Origin: Candidatus Methanoperedens sp.
GTDB lineage: Archaea; Halobacteriota; Methanosarcinia; Methanosarcinales; Methanoperedenaceae
Direction of reading: 5' to 3'
Length of the DNA: 64,000 bases
Assembly (NCBI GenBank): GCA_012026795.1
Contig: VEPM01000020.1
Span: 16,472-80,471, forward strand
Shown: piece by piece, positions 9,111 through 17,799 of the stretch
How the letters are laid out: each line of letters begins with the position of its first letter
Position numbering within the stretch: position 1 is the stretch's first letter
Notes under the pieces: model-generated
What the model was told of the DNA's origin: nothing
Databases searched by the model: none
The model's input: only the letters and a program-made list of their open reading frames with translations
Made by a program: the position numbers and the translations under genes

Positions 9111-9208
9111 GCAATTCCGTGGCTTTTATTCTTGAGTTCTTCATCAGAAAGCTTCAACCTATTTTCCGCACATCTTAATATAACCTCCTGCCAAAATAAG
9201 AAAAAGTA

Positions 9209-10456
9209 TTAGATGCCTGTCTTGAATCTCAATATCGCAGCTATCCCGCCAAATGCATTCAAAAGCTGGTTTCCTTCTTCGAAATCACTTGAAATAAAAG
9301 CGATGTTCGTCCCCATCTGGTCAGCAATATCTGACAACTCCTCTACGATATCTACGGATTCTGCAACCCTCAGGCTTGACCCGCATTTTGTACAATTACC
9401 CGGCTGGTATTCATCATCACCGAGCTTTTTCGTGATGGTTTTCTTTTCCTCGAAACCGCAATTGCCGCATTTTATTGTAAGGCGCACTTTTCGCAGTTCA
9501 TCCGAAAGCAAAAGCGTCTCAACAGAACCCATCTGGAGGTTCTTGCGCACATGTTCCTCGCCATATGAAGCAAGCCCATTCTCACTCACAAGTTCCTTAA
9601 GGAATCGTTCCATGTACTTTTTTTCCTGGACGACTTCCACATTCTGCAAAGCATCGCCCAGCCTGTCGAAGAGTTCGGTAAGACCCGATTCATCAGTATT
9701 TGCCACGTCGAAAAGACCCAGTATTTTCTTCTGTATCTCATGATGCAGGTATGCCCCTGCCTCGAATTCTTCTTTAGTGGGCGATGGTCCGCCAATGAAA
9801 ATTCCCTCGAAATCCTTCTGGTTGATCCCCAGATAGACCTCGCTTGCCGCATCCCCTATGCGTGTATAGAATTCATTGATCGCAATGAGCCGGAGCTGCT
9901 GGAACCTGTGGGAACTCTGGCCCCCTTTTCGCTGTTTGCCAGGGACATTAGAAGTAAGATGTGCCATCTCTTCAATATGTTTTCCTCTTAGAACTCCTAT
10001 AGTAGCTTCACGCCTGTCAAGAACAAGGAGACCATAGGTTTTTTGCTCGTGCAGCATTTCCTCAAGCGGCGTAAGGAGGAAGGATGAATCACAATGGTAT
10101 TTGTATGATACTATGGGTTCGGGCGGCTCGATTATGAAGGTCTGCATATCTGTTTTATTTGCGCCAATGTCCACGGCGCCGCAAAAAATGACAACCCCAT
10201 TCTCAGGCGCTCTTGGTATGAGTTTAAGTCTTGAAAGCAGAGATTCAATGGCACCCTGCACATTCTGGCGTGTAACCCTGGATTTGATGTTCGACGCCTG
10301 GCCAAATTCTTCCCTGAGCTGGCTCGTTATATCCGATACCTGCTTGTCATGCGGGATATATAGTGAGATGAGTTCTGTACCCCTTCCGCGTTTACCGCGA
10401 AGTGCTTCAAGTGTTCTTTTAAATTCGTATTTTTTATGTGCGTCTGATTCGACCAT
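9209..10456 (-). CDS. prf1: Archaeal peptide chain release factor aRF1
   Basis: A 415-residue class I release factor that decodes all three stop codons and triggers peptide release. The N-terminal domain has the NIKS stop-recognition motif (in SNIKSRVT, about residue 57). The middle domain has the GGQ catalytic motif (RKGGQSSHRF, about 176). The C-terminal domain holds two CxxC pairs (CGNCGFEEKK and CTKCGSSL), a zinc mini-domain typical of archaeal aRF1. Length is normal for the family. It is a single-copy housekeeping gene and a useful phylogenetic marker. Confidence 0.97.
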   Translation of the reverse strand: MVESDAHKKYEFKRTLEALRGKRGRGTELISLYIPHDKQVSDITSQLREEFGQASNIKSRVTRQNVQGAIESLLSRLKLIPRAPENGVVIFCGAVDIGANKTDMQTFIIEPPEPIVSYKYHCDSSFLLTPLEEMLHEQKTYGLLVLDRREATIGVLRGKHIEEMAHLTSNVPGKQRKGGQSSHRFQQLRLIAINEFYTRIGDAASEVYLGINQKDFEGIFIGGPSPTKEEFEAGAYLHHEIQKKILGLFDVANTDESGLTELFDRLGDALQNVEVVQEKKYMERFLKELVSENGLASYGEEHVRKNLQMGSVETLLLSDELRKVRLTIKCGNCGFEEKKTITKKLGDDEYQPGNCTKCGSSLRVAESVDIVEELSDIADQMGTNIAFISSDFEEGNQLLNAFGGIAAILRFKTGI

Positions 10457-10603
10457 TTTGGATTAAGCTCCTTCCATCCGATTGGAAGATGTGTTTCTTC
10501 AATATCTGCTATAATAGATAAATGTTGAGTCTTTTATTCAATAAAACATAATACACATAATGAAAAAAAGTCACTTATTAAAAAATAAAAAAAAGTATTG
10601 TTC

Positions 10604-10957
10604 TTACTGATATACTTGTTTCTCGGCAATATCACCGATCGCCGGTAATTTATATTTTTCTCCCTGGTATGCTTTATACATCAGGAATATAAAAACAATT
10701 AATCCCAGTATCCATACCAGAGGTATAAGTGCAAACAATATCCAGATAAAAGACGCTATTGCTGATAACATTGTGGCTACTACAACCAGAACGACAAAAG
10801 CAATTGCTGATTGCATAGCATGAAATCTTACAAATTTATTGTCTTTCTCTAATGCCAGTATTAAGATCGCAGATAGGATTCCTCCGAGATAGCACAGTAC
10901 TCCTACTATGTTTCCTTTCACTACACCAGTGTCTTCTACAACTGTTTTTTCCAACAT
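10604..10957 (-). CDS. DUF4870-type small membrane protein
   Basis: A 117-residue protein with three to four transmembrane helices. The segment GVLCYLGGILSAILILALEKDNKFVRFHAMQS is typical of DUF4870 (Tic20-like) proteins, including the conserved 'kFVrfHAmQs' stretch between helices. The molecular function of the family is unknown. It is preceded by a GGAGG-like ribosome site and lies just downstream of a lipoprotein gene on the same strand, possibly co-transcribed. Confidence 0.75.
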   Translation of the reverse strand: MLEKTVVEDTGVVKGNIVGVLCYLGGILSAILILALEKDNKFVRFHAMQSAIAFVVLVVVATMLSAIASFIWILFALIPLVWILGLIVFIFLMYKAYQGEKYKLPAIGDIAEKQVYQ

Positions 10958-10984
10958 ACTATTTCCTCCTTAAATTTCCGTTCC

Positions 10985-11383
10985 TTACTTAGGTTGCGAT
11001 ATGTCAAGTTTGTTTATTATTTTTCCAGATTTATCTTTAGTGACCATAACCATGTAACTGGAATCTTGACTGAAATACTGCTCCATAGACCCTTCGTCAC
11101 CAACGTATTCTGACATGCAGACTTCCCTGCCTTCATAGTTGACAATTCCCTTTATTTCAAATGATCCTTGCTGCCCGGTAGCACCTGTCATCGTCATTTT
11201 TGTTCCTGTCTTACACCAGGCAGGCCCGGAACCTGAGCCCTGTGATACTTTTAAGTCTCCGCCCGGGGTACTGATGGTCTGCTCTTTTGTTGTACATCCT
11301 GCAAACGCTGTCAATAATATTATTGACAGAATGATGATGGCCTTTACGTTTTTACTTGTTTTAATGTTTTTATCTGTTGTCAT
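10985..11383 (-). CDS. Putative secreted lipoprotein of unknown function
   Basis: About 132 residues from ATG 11381-11383; the frame is open to 11425, but this start follows an AGAGGAAG ribosome site. The N-terminus is basic, then a hydrophobic stretch ends in a lipobox-like LTAFAGC, after which the mature protein would begin CTTKEQTIS. The mature domain is about 105 residues and contains MTMTGATGQQGSFEIKGIV and CMSEYVGDEGS. I recognise no specific family. Probable membrane-anchored extracytoplasmic protein. Confidence 0.65.
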   Translation of the reverse strand: MTTDKNIKTSKNVKAIIILSIILLTAFAGCTTKEQTISTPGGDLKVSQGSGSGPAWCKTGTKMTMTGATGQQGSFEIKGIVNYEGREVCMSEYVGDEGSMEQYFSQDSSYMVMVTKDKSGKIINKLDISQPK

Positions 11384-11637
11384 ATTTTCTTCCTCTTCAG
11401 ATATTTGGGAGACTTGGGCAATCAACGGTTATTGAATGAATTACTATATTAAATTGTCGTTAATATAACATAATAAATATGTATATAATACTTGTTATAA
11501 TCATGAGATGTGAAAGTAAAAATTATGTTAGCAAATTCTTATGCTATTGTAACTTATTACAACGGGATAATGGCAAAGGAGTTTATACGGGAAATCAAGG
11601 GACTTAAGTATATAAATATATGACTTAGAGGTAAAAT

Positions 11638-11970
11638 ATGGATGGAAGATTACTATATGGGTTATACGAACTATTTTTATTATTAATCATAATAGTATTG
11701 CCTATAATCACTTCTTTTATTATTTTCTATCGTATTTCAAAAAACAAAAGAGTTAGCGCCATCGGTTCAATAATTGGTATTATTGGGACTCTAGTAATCG
11801 GTTATGGAGCAGGGCTTTTTTTGGTAGTAATTAGATTAACAGGAGCATCAGACTTTCCGCTTGCCCCAATAATGATGTCTATTTCAATGATTATCGGAAC
11901 CGTACTTATCGGGCTCGGGGTCGTTAAACTTTTCAATGGCAGTAAAATTCATATTGCATTAACGCATTAA
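11638..11970 (+). CDS. Small integral membrane protein, unknown function
   Basis: A 110-residue protein with three predicted transmembrane helices (about 10-30, 40-65, 75-98) and a basic loop (RISKNKRV). A TATATAAATA box (about 11610-11619) lies just over 20 nt upstream of the ATG, which would suggest a nearly leaderless transcript, although a GAGGT precedes the start. No family was recognised. The next small gene starts 11 bp downstream. Confidence 0.6.
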   Translation: MDGRLLYGLYELFLLLIIIVLPIITSFIIFYRISKNKRVSAIGSIIGIIGTLVIGYGAGLFLVVIRLTGASDFPLAPIMMSISMIIGTVLIGLGVVKLFNGSKIHIALTH

Positions 11971-11980
11971 TAATGATAGA

Positions 11981-12184
11981 ATGACCATATTAGACGGATA
12001 CAAATCATTTTTCGATTCCGAAGATGACCCGAATCTTAAGGCTTCAAAGAAAAAGGATGGCATATTCTTTATTTTTCGCTCGATAGAGGCTTGGAAAGAA
12101 GAGAAATGCAAGGAAGAGGACATTCCGGTAAAAGAACTTGTTCTGAATGAATTTACAAAGAACAGGTTTATTGCACATCCCTGA
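11981..12184 (+). CDS. Small hypothetical protein
   Basis: A 67-residue charged soluble protein beginning MTILDGYKSFFDSEDDPNLK and rich in Lys/Glu. The ATG follows the preceding membrane protein by 11 bp. No known domain was recognised. Coding-like composition and close spacing support it as a gene, but evidence is modest. Confidence 0.45.
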   Translation: MTILDGYKSFFDSEDDPNLKASKKKDGIFFIFRSIEAWKEEKCKEEDIPVKELVLNEFTKNRFIAHP

Positions 12185-12199
12185 TTTCTGGTTATTTTT

Positions 12200-12220
12200 A
12201 CAGTTAAATATTTATACTGT
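12200..12220 (+). promoter_or_regulatory. Promoter with inverted repeat upstream of the KaiC-like gene
   Basis: ACAGT and ACTGT flank a TTAAATATTTAT core (12200-12220), so an interrupted palindrome overlaps a good archaeal TATA box. It lies about 33-53 bases upstream of the ATG at 12253. Possible operator. Confidence 0.4.
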
Positions 12221-12252
12221 TAAATCATTGCATCTTAATTAGTGAGAAACTA

Positions 12253-13020
12253 ATGGGCAAAGTAAAAACAGCTATCCCTGGCCTTGATGAATTAATCGAA
12301 GGTGGTTATGTCGAGTACGATGTTGTTCTTGTGACCGGGGGTCCCGGATCAGGGAAAACTACTTTCGGGGTACAATATCTTGTGGAGGGTGCAAGAAGTT
12401 TTAACGAACCCGGGGTACTTGTTTGTATGGAAGAAACCCCTTCAAGGATAATCCGGGATATGTGGAGATTTGGCTGGGAACTTGAGAAACTCATATCCCA
12501 GAAGAAGCTGAAAATAATTTATGCAAATCCTTTCACGTACACAAGATTCGTAAAAACACTGCAAGACACGCCAGGCAATGTTATTGCCGCAAGGAAAAAC
12601 ATCGGCGACCTATTTGAGCAAATCCAGATCGAGGTTGAAGCGATCCAGGCAAAAAGAATATTCATCGATTCGATAACATCTCTTAAAATATCCCCGGACC
12701 AGTCAGAAGTGAGGCATATGATATCAGAGTTTATCAAGAATCTTGAATTTCTCGATTGCACTACGGTTTTATCAAGTGAAATGCAGGGAGAGCAATCATT
12801 CAATGTTGAAGAATATCTTTGCTCAGGCGTCATAAGACTTCATGTGTTCAGGGTGGAAGGAAACAGGGTAAAAGCAATCGAAATATTAAAGATGAGAGGC
12901 GTCAAGCATGATGAAACTCTGCACCCATACGAGATCAGGGAAAAAGGCATTGTCGTTTATCCTGGTGAAACCGTAATGAACGATGAGATCAGCCTTTTTG
13001 ATGCAGCTAGAAAAAAATGA
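12253..13020 (+). CDS. KaiC-like RecA-superfamily ATPase, single domain
   Basis: A 255-residue protein starting with the KaiC-type TAIPGLDELIEGG motif. Walker A is GGPGSGKTT (about residues 29-37), catalytic acids lie in CMEETPSRI, and Walker B is RIFIDSITSL. Single-domain KaiC-like proteins are abundant in Euryarchaea and mostly of unknown function, with signalling or motility regulation proposed for some. It is followed 16 bp later by argD. Confidence 0.85.
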   Translation: MGKVKTAIPGLDELIEGGYVEYDVVLVTGGPGSGKTTFGVQYLVEGARSFNEPGVLVCMEETPSRIIRDMWRFGWELEKLISQKKLKIIYANPFTYTRFVKTLQDTPGNVIAARKNIGDLFEQIQIEVEAIQAKRIFIDSITSLKISPDQSEVRHMISEFIKNLEFLDCTTVLSSEMQGEQSFNVEEYLCSGVIRLHVFRVEGNRVKAIEILKMRGVKHDETLHPYEIREKGIVVYPGETVMNDEISLFDAARKK

Positions 13021-13036
13021 CCTGGAGAATAAACAG

Positions 13037-14194
13037 ATGCACCTTAACTATGATGAAATCGTGAGCAAATATGAAAAATACATATTCCAGACATATACCC
13101 GCCAGCCCATAGCCATAAAGAGTGCAAAGGGCGCGCTGGTCACGGATGTTGATGGAAAAGAATACATTGATTGTGTGGCAGGGATCGCCGTAAATAATGT
13201 AGGACACTGCCACCCTGAAGTTGTTTCTGCCATAAAACAACAGGCTGAAAGGTTAATTCATGTCTCCAACCTGTATTTTACAGAGAATCAGGCCATTCTT
13301 GCCGAAGAACTTACCGGCATTTCAGGGATGGACCGTGTATTTTACTGCAATTCCGGCGCTGAAGCGGTAGAAGGCGCCCTGAAACTTGCCATGAAGTCCT
13401 CAGGCAAAAAAGAGTTCATAGCCACAGAACATGCGTTTCACGGACGCACCCGCGGTGCCCTGAGCGTCACGCATAAGGAAAAATACAGGAAACCATTTGA
13501 ACCTCTCGGCCCCGCAGTTTTTGTCCCTTATAATAATGCCGATGCAATACGGTCTGCTATCAATGATAATACCGCAGGCGTAATACTTGAACCCATCCAG
13601 GGAGAAGGCGGAGTTATCATCCCGTCCGAAGGGTATCTTAAGGAAGTAAGGGAGATTTGCGATGAGAAGGGCGTTTTATTGATCCTTGATGAAGTACAGA
13701 CGGGTTTTGGCAGGACTGGAAAATGGTTCGCAAAAGAGCATTCCGATATTACCCCGGATATAATGACAACTGCAAAAGCAATGGGAGGAGGATTCCCGAT
13801 GGGTGCAATGCTTGCCCGCGAGGAGGTGGCTGCAAATTTTGTTCGCGGCGACCATGCTTCGACATTTGGCGGAGGAGCTTTAGCCTGTGCGGCAGCACTT
13901 GCAAATATCGATGTGATAAAAAAAGAAAAACTTGTGAAAAACTCGGAAGTCCTGGGAAATTATCTTGTTTCGAAACTTCGCAGGCTTAATAAGGATTACG
14001 TTCTGGAAATACGGGGCAAAGGACTGATGGTTGGCATGGAACTTACTCAAAAGTGCGAGGACATTGTTGCAAAAGCACGCGAAAAAGGTGTTCTTCTTAA
14101 TTGCACATCAGAATCAGTCCTGCGTTTTGTCCCCCCTCTTACTATCACAAAACAGCAGCTTGATACGGTGGTGTCGGTGCTGGATGAGATTTGA
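13037..14194 (+). CDS. argD: Acetylornithine aminotransferase (class III PLP enzyme)
   Basis: A 385-residue class III aminotransferase. VAGIAVNNVGHCHPEV, NSGAEAVEGALKLA and LDEVQTGFGRTGKW are typical of ArgD; the PLP lysine is in TTAKAMGGGFPMGA. It forms N-acetylornithine in arginine synthesis and may also act in lysine synthesis (N-succinyl-DAP), for which lysA lies elsewhere in the window. The frame opens at 12983 inside the KaiC gene, but ATG 13037 is preceded by GGAG at 13024-13027 and fits the family N-terminus. It overlaps hisC by 11 bp. Confidence 0.92.
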   Translation: MHLNYDEIVSKYEKYIFQTYTRQPIAIKSAKGALVTDVDGKEYIDCVAGIAVNNVGHCHPEVVSAIKQQAERLIHVSNLYFTENQAILAEELTGISGMDRVFYCNSGAEAVEGALKLAMKSSGKKEFIATEHAFHGRTRGALSVTHKEKYRKPFEPLGPAVFVPYNNADAIRSAINDNTAGVILEPIQGEGGVIIPSEGYLKEVREICDEKGVLLILDEVQTGFGRTGKWFAKEHSDITPDIMTTAKAMGGGFPMGAMLAREEVAANFVRGDHASTFGGGALACAAALANIDVIKKEKLVKNSEVLGNYLVSKLRRLNKDYVLEIRGKGLMVGMELTQKCEDIVAKAREKGVLLNCTSESVLRFVPPLTITKQQLDTVVSVLDEI

Positions 14195-15326
14195 AAAACT
14201 GGTCAGGCTGACTGTAAAGGATATCAAGGAGTACGTACCCGGAAAATCCATTGATGAGATAGCGAAAAAATACGGGCTTGATCCCGATACTATAATCAAA
14301 CTGGGTTCAAATGAAAATCCTCTGGGGCCATCACCTCTTGCTGTTGCAGCCATAAAAGAAAAAGCACAGGGAGTTCACCTGTATCCCCAGGCTGATGCGC
14401 TTGAATTGAAGAAAGCCATTGGAGATTATACAGGGTATCCGGCCAGTAACATTGTTGTATCGGGGAATGGTATGGATGGGATTTTTGATACGATGATGAG
14501 ACTATTCATGTCACCAGGCGCCGAATCAATAATACCCATACCAACTTTTTCCTATTATGAGATATCGACCCTTGCCAATGGTGGAAAACCTGTGTTCGTT
14601 GATAGGAACCCTGATTTTTCTATTTCCCCTGAAAAGGTCCTTGGTAAAATAAATGAGAATACATGTTTGATATTCCTCTGTTCTCCCAACAACCCATCCG
14701 GGAATTCCATACCTGAAAAGGATGTAAGGAAAATCCTTGATTCTACCGGTGCTATCGTGTTCATAGATGAAGCTTATGTTGAATTTGCCGGTAGTAGCAT
14801 AACCGGGCTTGTCAGGGAATATGATAATCTTATTGTTGGCCGTACATTTTCAAAAGCGTTCGGGCTTGCAGGGATGCGCATGGGTTATGCAATTGTTCCG
14901 GAATGGATAGCAAGAGTTTATATGAAAGTAATGACACCGTTCTCAATGGATATTCTATCTGCTGCTGCGGGATCAGCCGCCCTTGGGGATAGGGAATATC
15001 TTAAAAAGAGCATCGAGACCGTGAAAAACGGGCGCATGCAGCTTTCAGGCGCACTGTCACTTTGCAAATGCAAAGTATATCCAAGCGATGCTAATTTTAT
15101 TCTGGTAGATGTATCTCCCCGCAGCGCAGAAGAAGTTTCCGAATCCCTGTTGAGAAAAGGGATAATAATCCGGGACTGCACATCTTTCAGGGGTGCGGGT
15201 AAGTCCCTGATACGGATATCTGTGGGTACACAGATGCAGAATGAAAGAGTCATTGAAGCATTTCGCGAAATATTATCTCGTGGGTTCAACGGGCAGAGAA
15301 GACCCCTTGCGAAAGCGAGGGGATGA
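14184..15326 (+). CDS. hisC: Histidinol-phosphate aminotransferase; C-terminus rewritten by TnpB element
   Basis: A 380-residue class I/II aminotransferase of histidine synthesis. Motifs include GSNENPLGPSPLA at the N-terminus, CSPNNPSGN, FIDEAYVEF and the PLP lysine region GRTFSKAFGLAGMRMGYA. The frame opens at 14031, but ATG 14184 (MRFEKLVRL) overlaps the argD end and gives normal length. The last residues (GQRRPLAKARG) and the stop codon appear to lie within the left end of the inserted TnpB element: the CCCC/GGGG hairpin at 15303-15322 encodes them. The native C-terminus therefore probably differed. Confidence 0.9.
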   Translation: MRFEKLVRLTVKDIKEYVPGKSIDEIAKKYGLDPDTIIKLGSNENPLGPSPLAVAAIKEKAQGVHLYPQADALELKKAIGDYTGYPASNIVVSGNGMDGIFDTMMRLFMSPGAESIIPIPTFSYYEISTLANGGKPVFVDRNPDFSISPEKVLGKINENTCLIFLCSPNNPSGNSIPEKDVRKILDSTGAIVFIDEAYVEFAGSSITGLVREYDNLIVGRTFSKAFGLAGMRMGYAIVPEWIARVYMKVMTPFSMDILSAAAGSAALGDREYLKKSIETVKNGRMQLSGALSLCKCKVYPSDANFILVDVSPRSAEEVSESLLRKGIIIRDCTSFRGAGKSLIRISVGTQMQNERVIEAFREILSRGFNGQRRPLAKARG

Positions 15327-16564
15327 ATCGTACCCTTTGCAAGTGTAATACCTATCCCGAAAAAAGTATTGTTCAGATAGCATGAAAAAATCATATCAAT
15401 TCAGAATATATCCAACAAAAAATCAGGAAGTTAAACTGAATAGAACACTTTCTACATGCAGACACCTTTACAATAGTTCTCTTGAAGAACGAAGAAGAGA
15501 AGCTGAACTTAATGAATTGAAAAGAATATTTGGTGTAACTTCATGGGCAAAACCAGAATGGGTTAATTACTATGATCAGGCTAATAATCTGTCGGAGTCA
15601 AAAACAGATTACCAGAAAGAAGTATTCTCTCAGGTTCTACAGAATGTCCTGAAAAGAGTTGATAGAAGTTTTAAGAATTACTTCAATGGTTTTGGCTATC
15701 CTCGGTTTCAGGGAAGAAACAGATATAATAGTTTCACATATCCCCAATCAGGTTTTGGATTTAAAGATGGAAAACTTAATCTCTCGAAAATAGGAAATAT
15801 CAAGATAATTCAACATAGAGATATTGAGGGTAAAATCAAGACCTGTACCATCAAGAAAGATATTGATCAATGGTATGTTACTTTTTCATGTGACATTGAC
15901 ATTCCCATTATACCTGTTAAGATCAAAACCAGAACAGGAATAGATGTTGGTCTTAAATCATTGATTACTCTAAGCAATGGTGAATCAATAGAACCGCCAA
16001 AGTTCTTAAGAAAATCTGAAAAAAGACTTGCAAGGGAACAGATACATCTTTCCAAGAAAAAGCTCAGATCAAAGAACAGGAACAAACAGAGAATCGTTGT
16101 AGCTAAAGTACATCGAAGAATCAGAAATCAAAGAAAAGATTTCAATCAGAAATTAAGTATAAATCTTGTCAATCAATATGATCATATTGTATTTGAGGAT
16201 TTACAGATCAAGAACATGGTGAAGAATCATCATCTTGCTAAATCAATCTCAGATGCAGGTTGGTCACAATTGATCAGTTTAACAGAATCCAAAGCAGAAT
16301 ATGCTGGGAAAGTAGTTGAACGGGTTAATCCATATGGTACTTCTCAAACATGTATATGTGGATATAAAGTACCAAAAAAACTTTCAATGAGGACCCATAG
16401 ATGTCCTAATTGTGGTTTAGCTGCTGATAGAGATCATGTATCAGCAAATATAATAGAAAGTAGAAGTAGTACCGTAGGAACTACGGGATTTAAAGCCTGT
16501 TTGAGCAGTCTCAATGGAGAAGCAATGAAACAGGAAGCCCCTTCCGAGAGGAGGGGTAGTTCAC
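15291..16564 (+). mobile_element. IS200/IS605-family TnpB-only element (IS1341-like)
   Basis: About 1,274 bp containing tnpB and no tnpA. The proposed left boundary follows TTCAAC (15285-15290), and the proposed right end is TTCAC (16560-16564). Near the left end is a hairpin CCCCTTGC-GAAA-GCGAGGGG (15303-15322). Near the right end is CCCCTTCC-GAGA-GGAGGGG (16538-16556, one bulge). Both have GNRA loops, like the subterminal hairpins of IS605-family elements. As is usual for this family there are no terminal inverted repeats or target duplication. It would need a TnpA in trans to move. Boundaries are inferred from the flanking gene, not from a second copy. Confidence 0.7.
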
Positions 16565-16569
16565 GATAA
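15382..16569 (+). CDS. tnpB: TnpB RNA-guided nuclease (IS605 OrfB)
   Basis: A 395-residue TnpB. The N-terminal helix-turn-helix/OrfB region begins MKKSYQFRIYPTKNQEVKLN. RuvC-like motifs are GIDVGLKSLITLSNG (Asp), IVFEDLQIKNM (Glu) and ADRDHVSAN (Asp). The zinc-ribbon region has CICGYKVPKK...CPNCG, that is CxCG instead of the usual CxxCG; this may be a subfamily trait or a one-codon loss. Known TnpB proteins cut DNA using a right-end RNA whose guide is the flanking sequence; here the guide would begin GATAATCGCTCTTAC, inside the kinase gene. The stop codon (16567-16569) lies just past the proposed element end. Confidence 0.92.
   Translation: MKKSYQFRIYPTKNQEVKLNRTLSTCRHLYNSSLEERRREAELNELKRIFGVTSWAKPEWVNYYDQANNLSESKTDYQKEVFSQVLQNVLKRVDRSFKNYFNGFGYPRFQGRNRYNSFTYPQSGFGFKDGKLNLSKIGNIKIIQHRDIEGKIKTCTIKKDIDQWYVTFSCDIDIPIIPVKIKTRTGIDVGLKSLITLSNGESIEPPKFLRKSEKRLAREQIHLSKKKLRSKNRNKQRIVVAKVHRRIRNQRKDFNQKLSINLVNQYDHIVFEDLQIKNMVKNHHLAKSISDAGWSQLISLTESKAEYAGKVVERVNPYGTSQTCICGYKVPKKLSMRTHRCPNCGLAADRDHVSANIIESRSSTVGTTGFKACLSSLNGEAMKQEAPSERRGSSR
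16538..16564 (+). ncRNA. Candidate 3' end of TnpB guide (omega/reRNA) scaffold
   Basis: The right-end hairpin (CCCCTTCC/GGAGGGG) followed by TAGTTCAC overlaps the 3' part of tnpB. In characterised TnpB systems the guide RNA scaffold covers this right end, and the following 16-20 bases act as the guide. The 5' limit of the RNA cannot be read from sequence. Confidence 0.5.
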
Positions 16570-17129
16570 TCGCTCTTACAGGTACACCGGGCACAGGAAA
16601 AACAACTGTCTGCGAAGTAATCAGGGAACATTCACAGTACAGGAAGCAATTCAGCATAATAGATGTTAATAAACTTGTTCTTGATGAAAAACTATACTCA
16701 GGAAAAGACGAAGCGCGGGATACTTATGAAGCTGATATGGATAAGCTGGAGGAACGGGTGAAACAGGAAATTGAAAAGAAGCAGGGCATGGATGTCATAA
16801 TGGAAGGGCATCTTTCACATTATTTGCCAGCAGATGCTGTTATCGTGCTCCGGGCGCATCCTGTAGCCCTGCGAAAGCGCCTGGGAAAAAGGAAGAATTA
16901 TTCATCCCGGAAAGTAAAGGAGAATGCTGACGCTGAGGCGCTGGATGTAATACTTGTGGAAGCGGCGCAAAGAAATCAGAATGTTTTTGAGATCGATACT
17001 ACGAATATGAACCTGCTGGCAGTTGTAAGATCAGTTATCTCAATAATTGAGGGCATTAAACTGGGGAAAATACCTGAAGAATTCAGTCCCGGAAAGATAA
17101 ATTGGATCGAACAGGTGGAGATGGGTTGA
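16566..17129 (+). pseudogene. Adenylate kinase, Fap7/AK6 type, start codon removed by TnpB insertion
   Basis: An open frame of about 187 codons with no usable start. It begins IIALTGTPGTGKTT (P-loop), then IIDVNKLVLDE, VIMEGHLSHYLP, LRAHPVALRKRL and a LID-like RKNYSSRKVKENADAEA, all characteristic of archaeal Fap7/AK6-type kinases (ribosome assembly in homologues). A stop (TAG 16557-16559) precedes the frame. The first internal ATG (16737) lies after the P-loop. Joining the proposed left flank (GTGGGTTCAAC, 15280-15290) to 16565 restores GTG-GGT-TCA-ACG-ATA in frame. The rest is intact, so the insertion looks recent; expression from a non-standard start cannot be excluded. Confidence 0.75.
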
Positions 17130-17212
17130 ATCTCAGTCCTGAACTTCGAACAACCATTTCCATAAAAAATCTATCGGTCACTTTTAGCAAAAAATGACCG
17201 TTGGAGTTTAAA

Positions 17213-17731
17213 TCACCATGTTTCCCGGTGAACAATCTTTTCCATCGCTATCCTTGGAGGCATAACTGGCTGCTCATCCGGATATCCAGCTGATATTATC
17301 GCAACAGGTAATGTTTTATCCGGTATTCCGAGAAGCTCGCTGACCGCATTTTCATCAAAAGCGCCGATCCAGCACGTGCCAAGGCCCATAGAGTAAGCCG
17401 TAAGAAGCATGTTCTCAATGCCCGCAGTAGCATCCTGTATCGCATAAAGTTCTCCCCTTGACCTGTATATCCGGGATGAGCGCTCAATATTTGCAATAAC
17501 AACGATAACAACAGGCGCCTGCTCAATGAAAGACTGGCCAAGAGCCGCTTTTGTTAATTTTTGTTTTGTTATTTTGCTGGTAACTATTATGAAATCCCGT
17601 GCCTGCAGATTTCCCGCAGATGGCGCCATCTGCGCGGCTTTGAGCAATTCCTCGATTATCTCTTCTCCAACAGCAAGGTCTTTGAATTTCCTGACCGACC
17701 TTCTCCCTTTGATAACTTCCATAAACTCCAT
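17213..17731 (-). CDS. Nitroreductase family flavoprotein
   Basis: A 172-residue FMN-dependent nitroreductase-like protein: RRSVRKF near the N-terminus (phosphate contact), APSAGNLQARDFIIV, and SMGLGTCWIGAF with LGIPD in the C-terminal half. Archaeal members are often about this short. The substrate is unknown. It is transcribed divergently from the adjacent methyltransferase gene. Confidence 0.85.
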   Translation of the reverse strand: MEFMEVIKGRRSVRKFKDLAVGEEIIEELLKAAQMAPSAGNLQARDFIIVTSKITKQKLTKAALGQSFIEQAPVVIVVIANIERSSRIYRSRGELYAIQDATAGIENMLLTAYSMGLGTCWIGAFDENAVSELLGIPDKTLPVAIISAGYPDEQPVMPPRIAMEKIVHRETW

Positions 17732-17799
17732 GATATTTCCTCAGGATTAGAATGAACATGTACACAAATTATTTATCTTTTACTACTGTGTCTCCTGCA

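Noticed and set aside
9111..9208. A protein-like frame (VILRCAENRLKLSDEEL..., minus strand) ending in an ATGA overlap with marker protein 8
   Set aside because: No ATG, GTG or TTG start is available after the upstream GGAGG; about 25 codons only. It may be a remnant, but evidence is insufficient.
12983..13036. Upstream extension of argD into the KaiC gene
   Set aside because: A better start with ribosome site exists at 13037, matching the family N-terminus.
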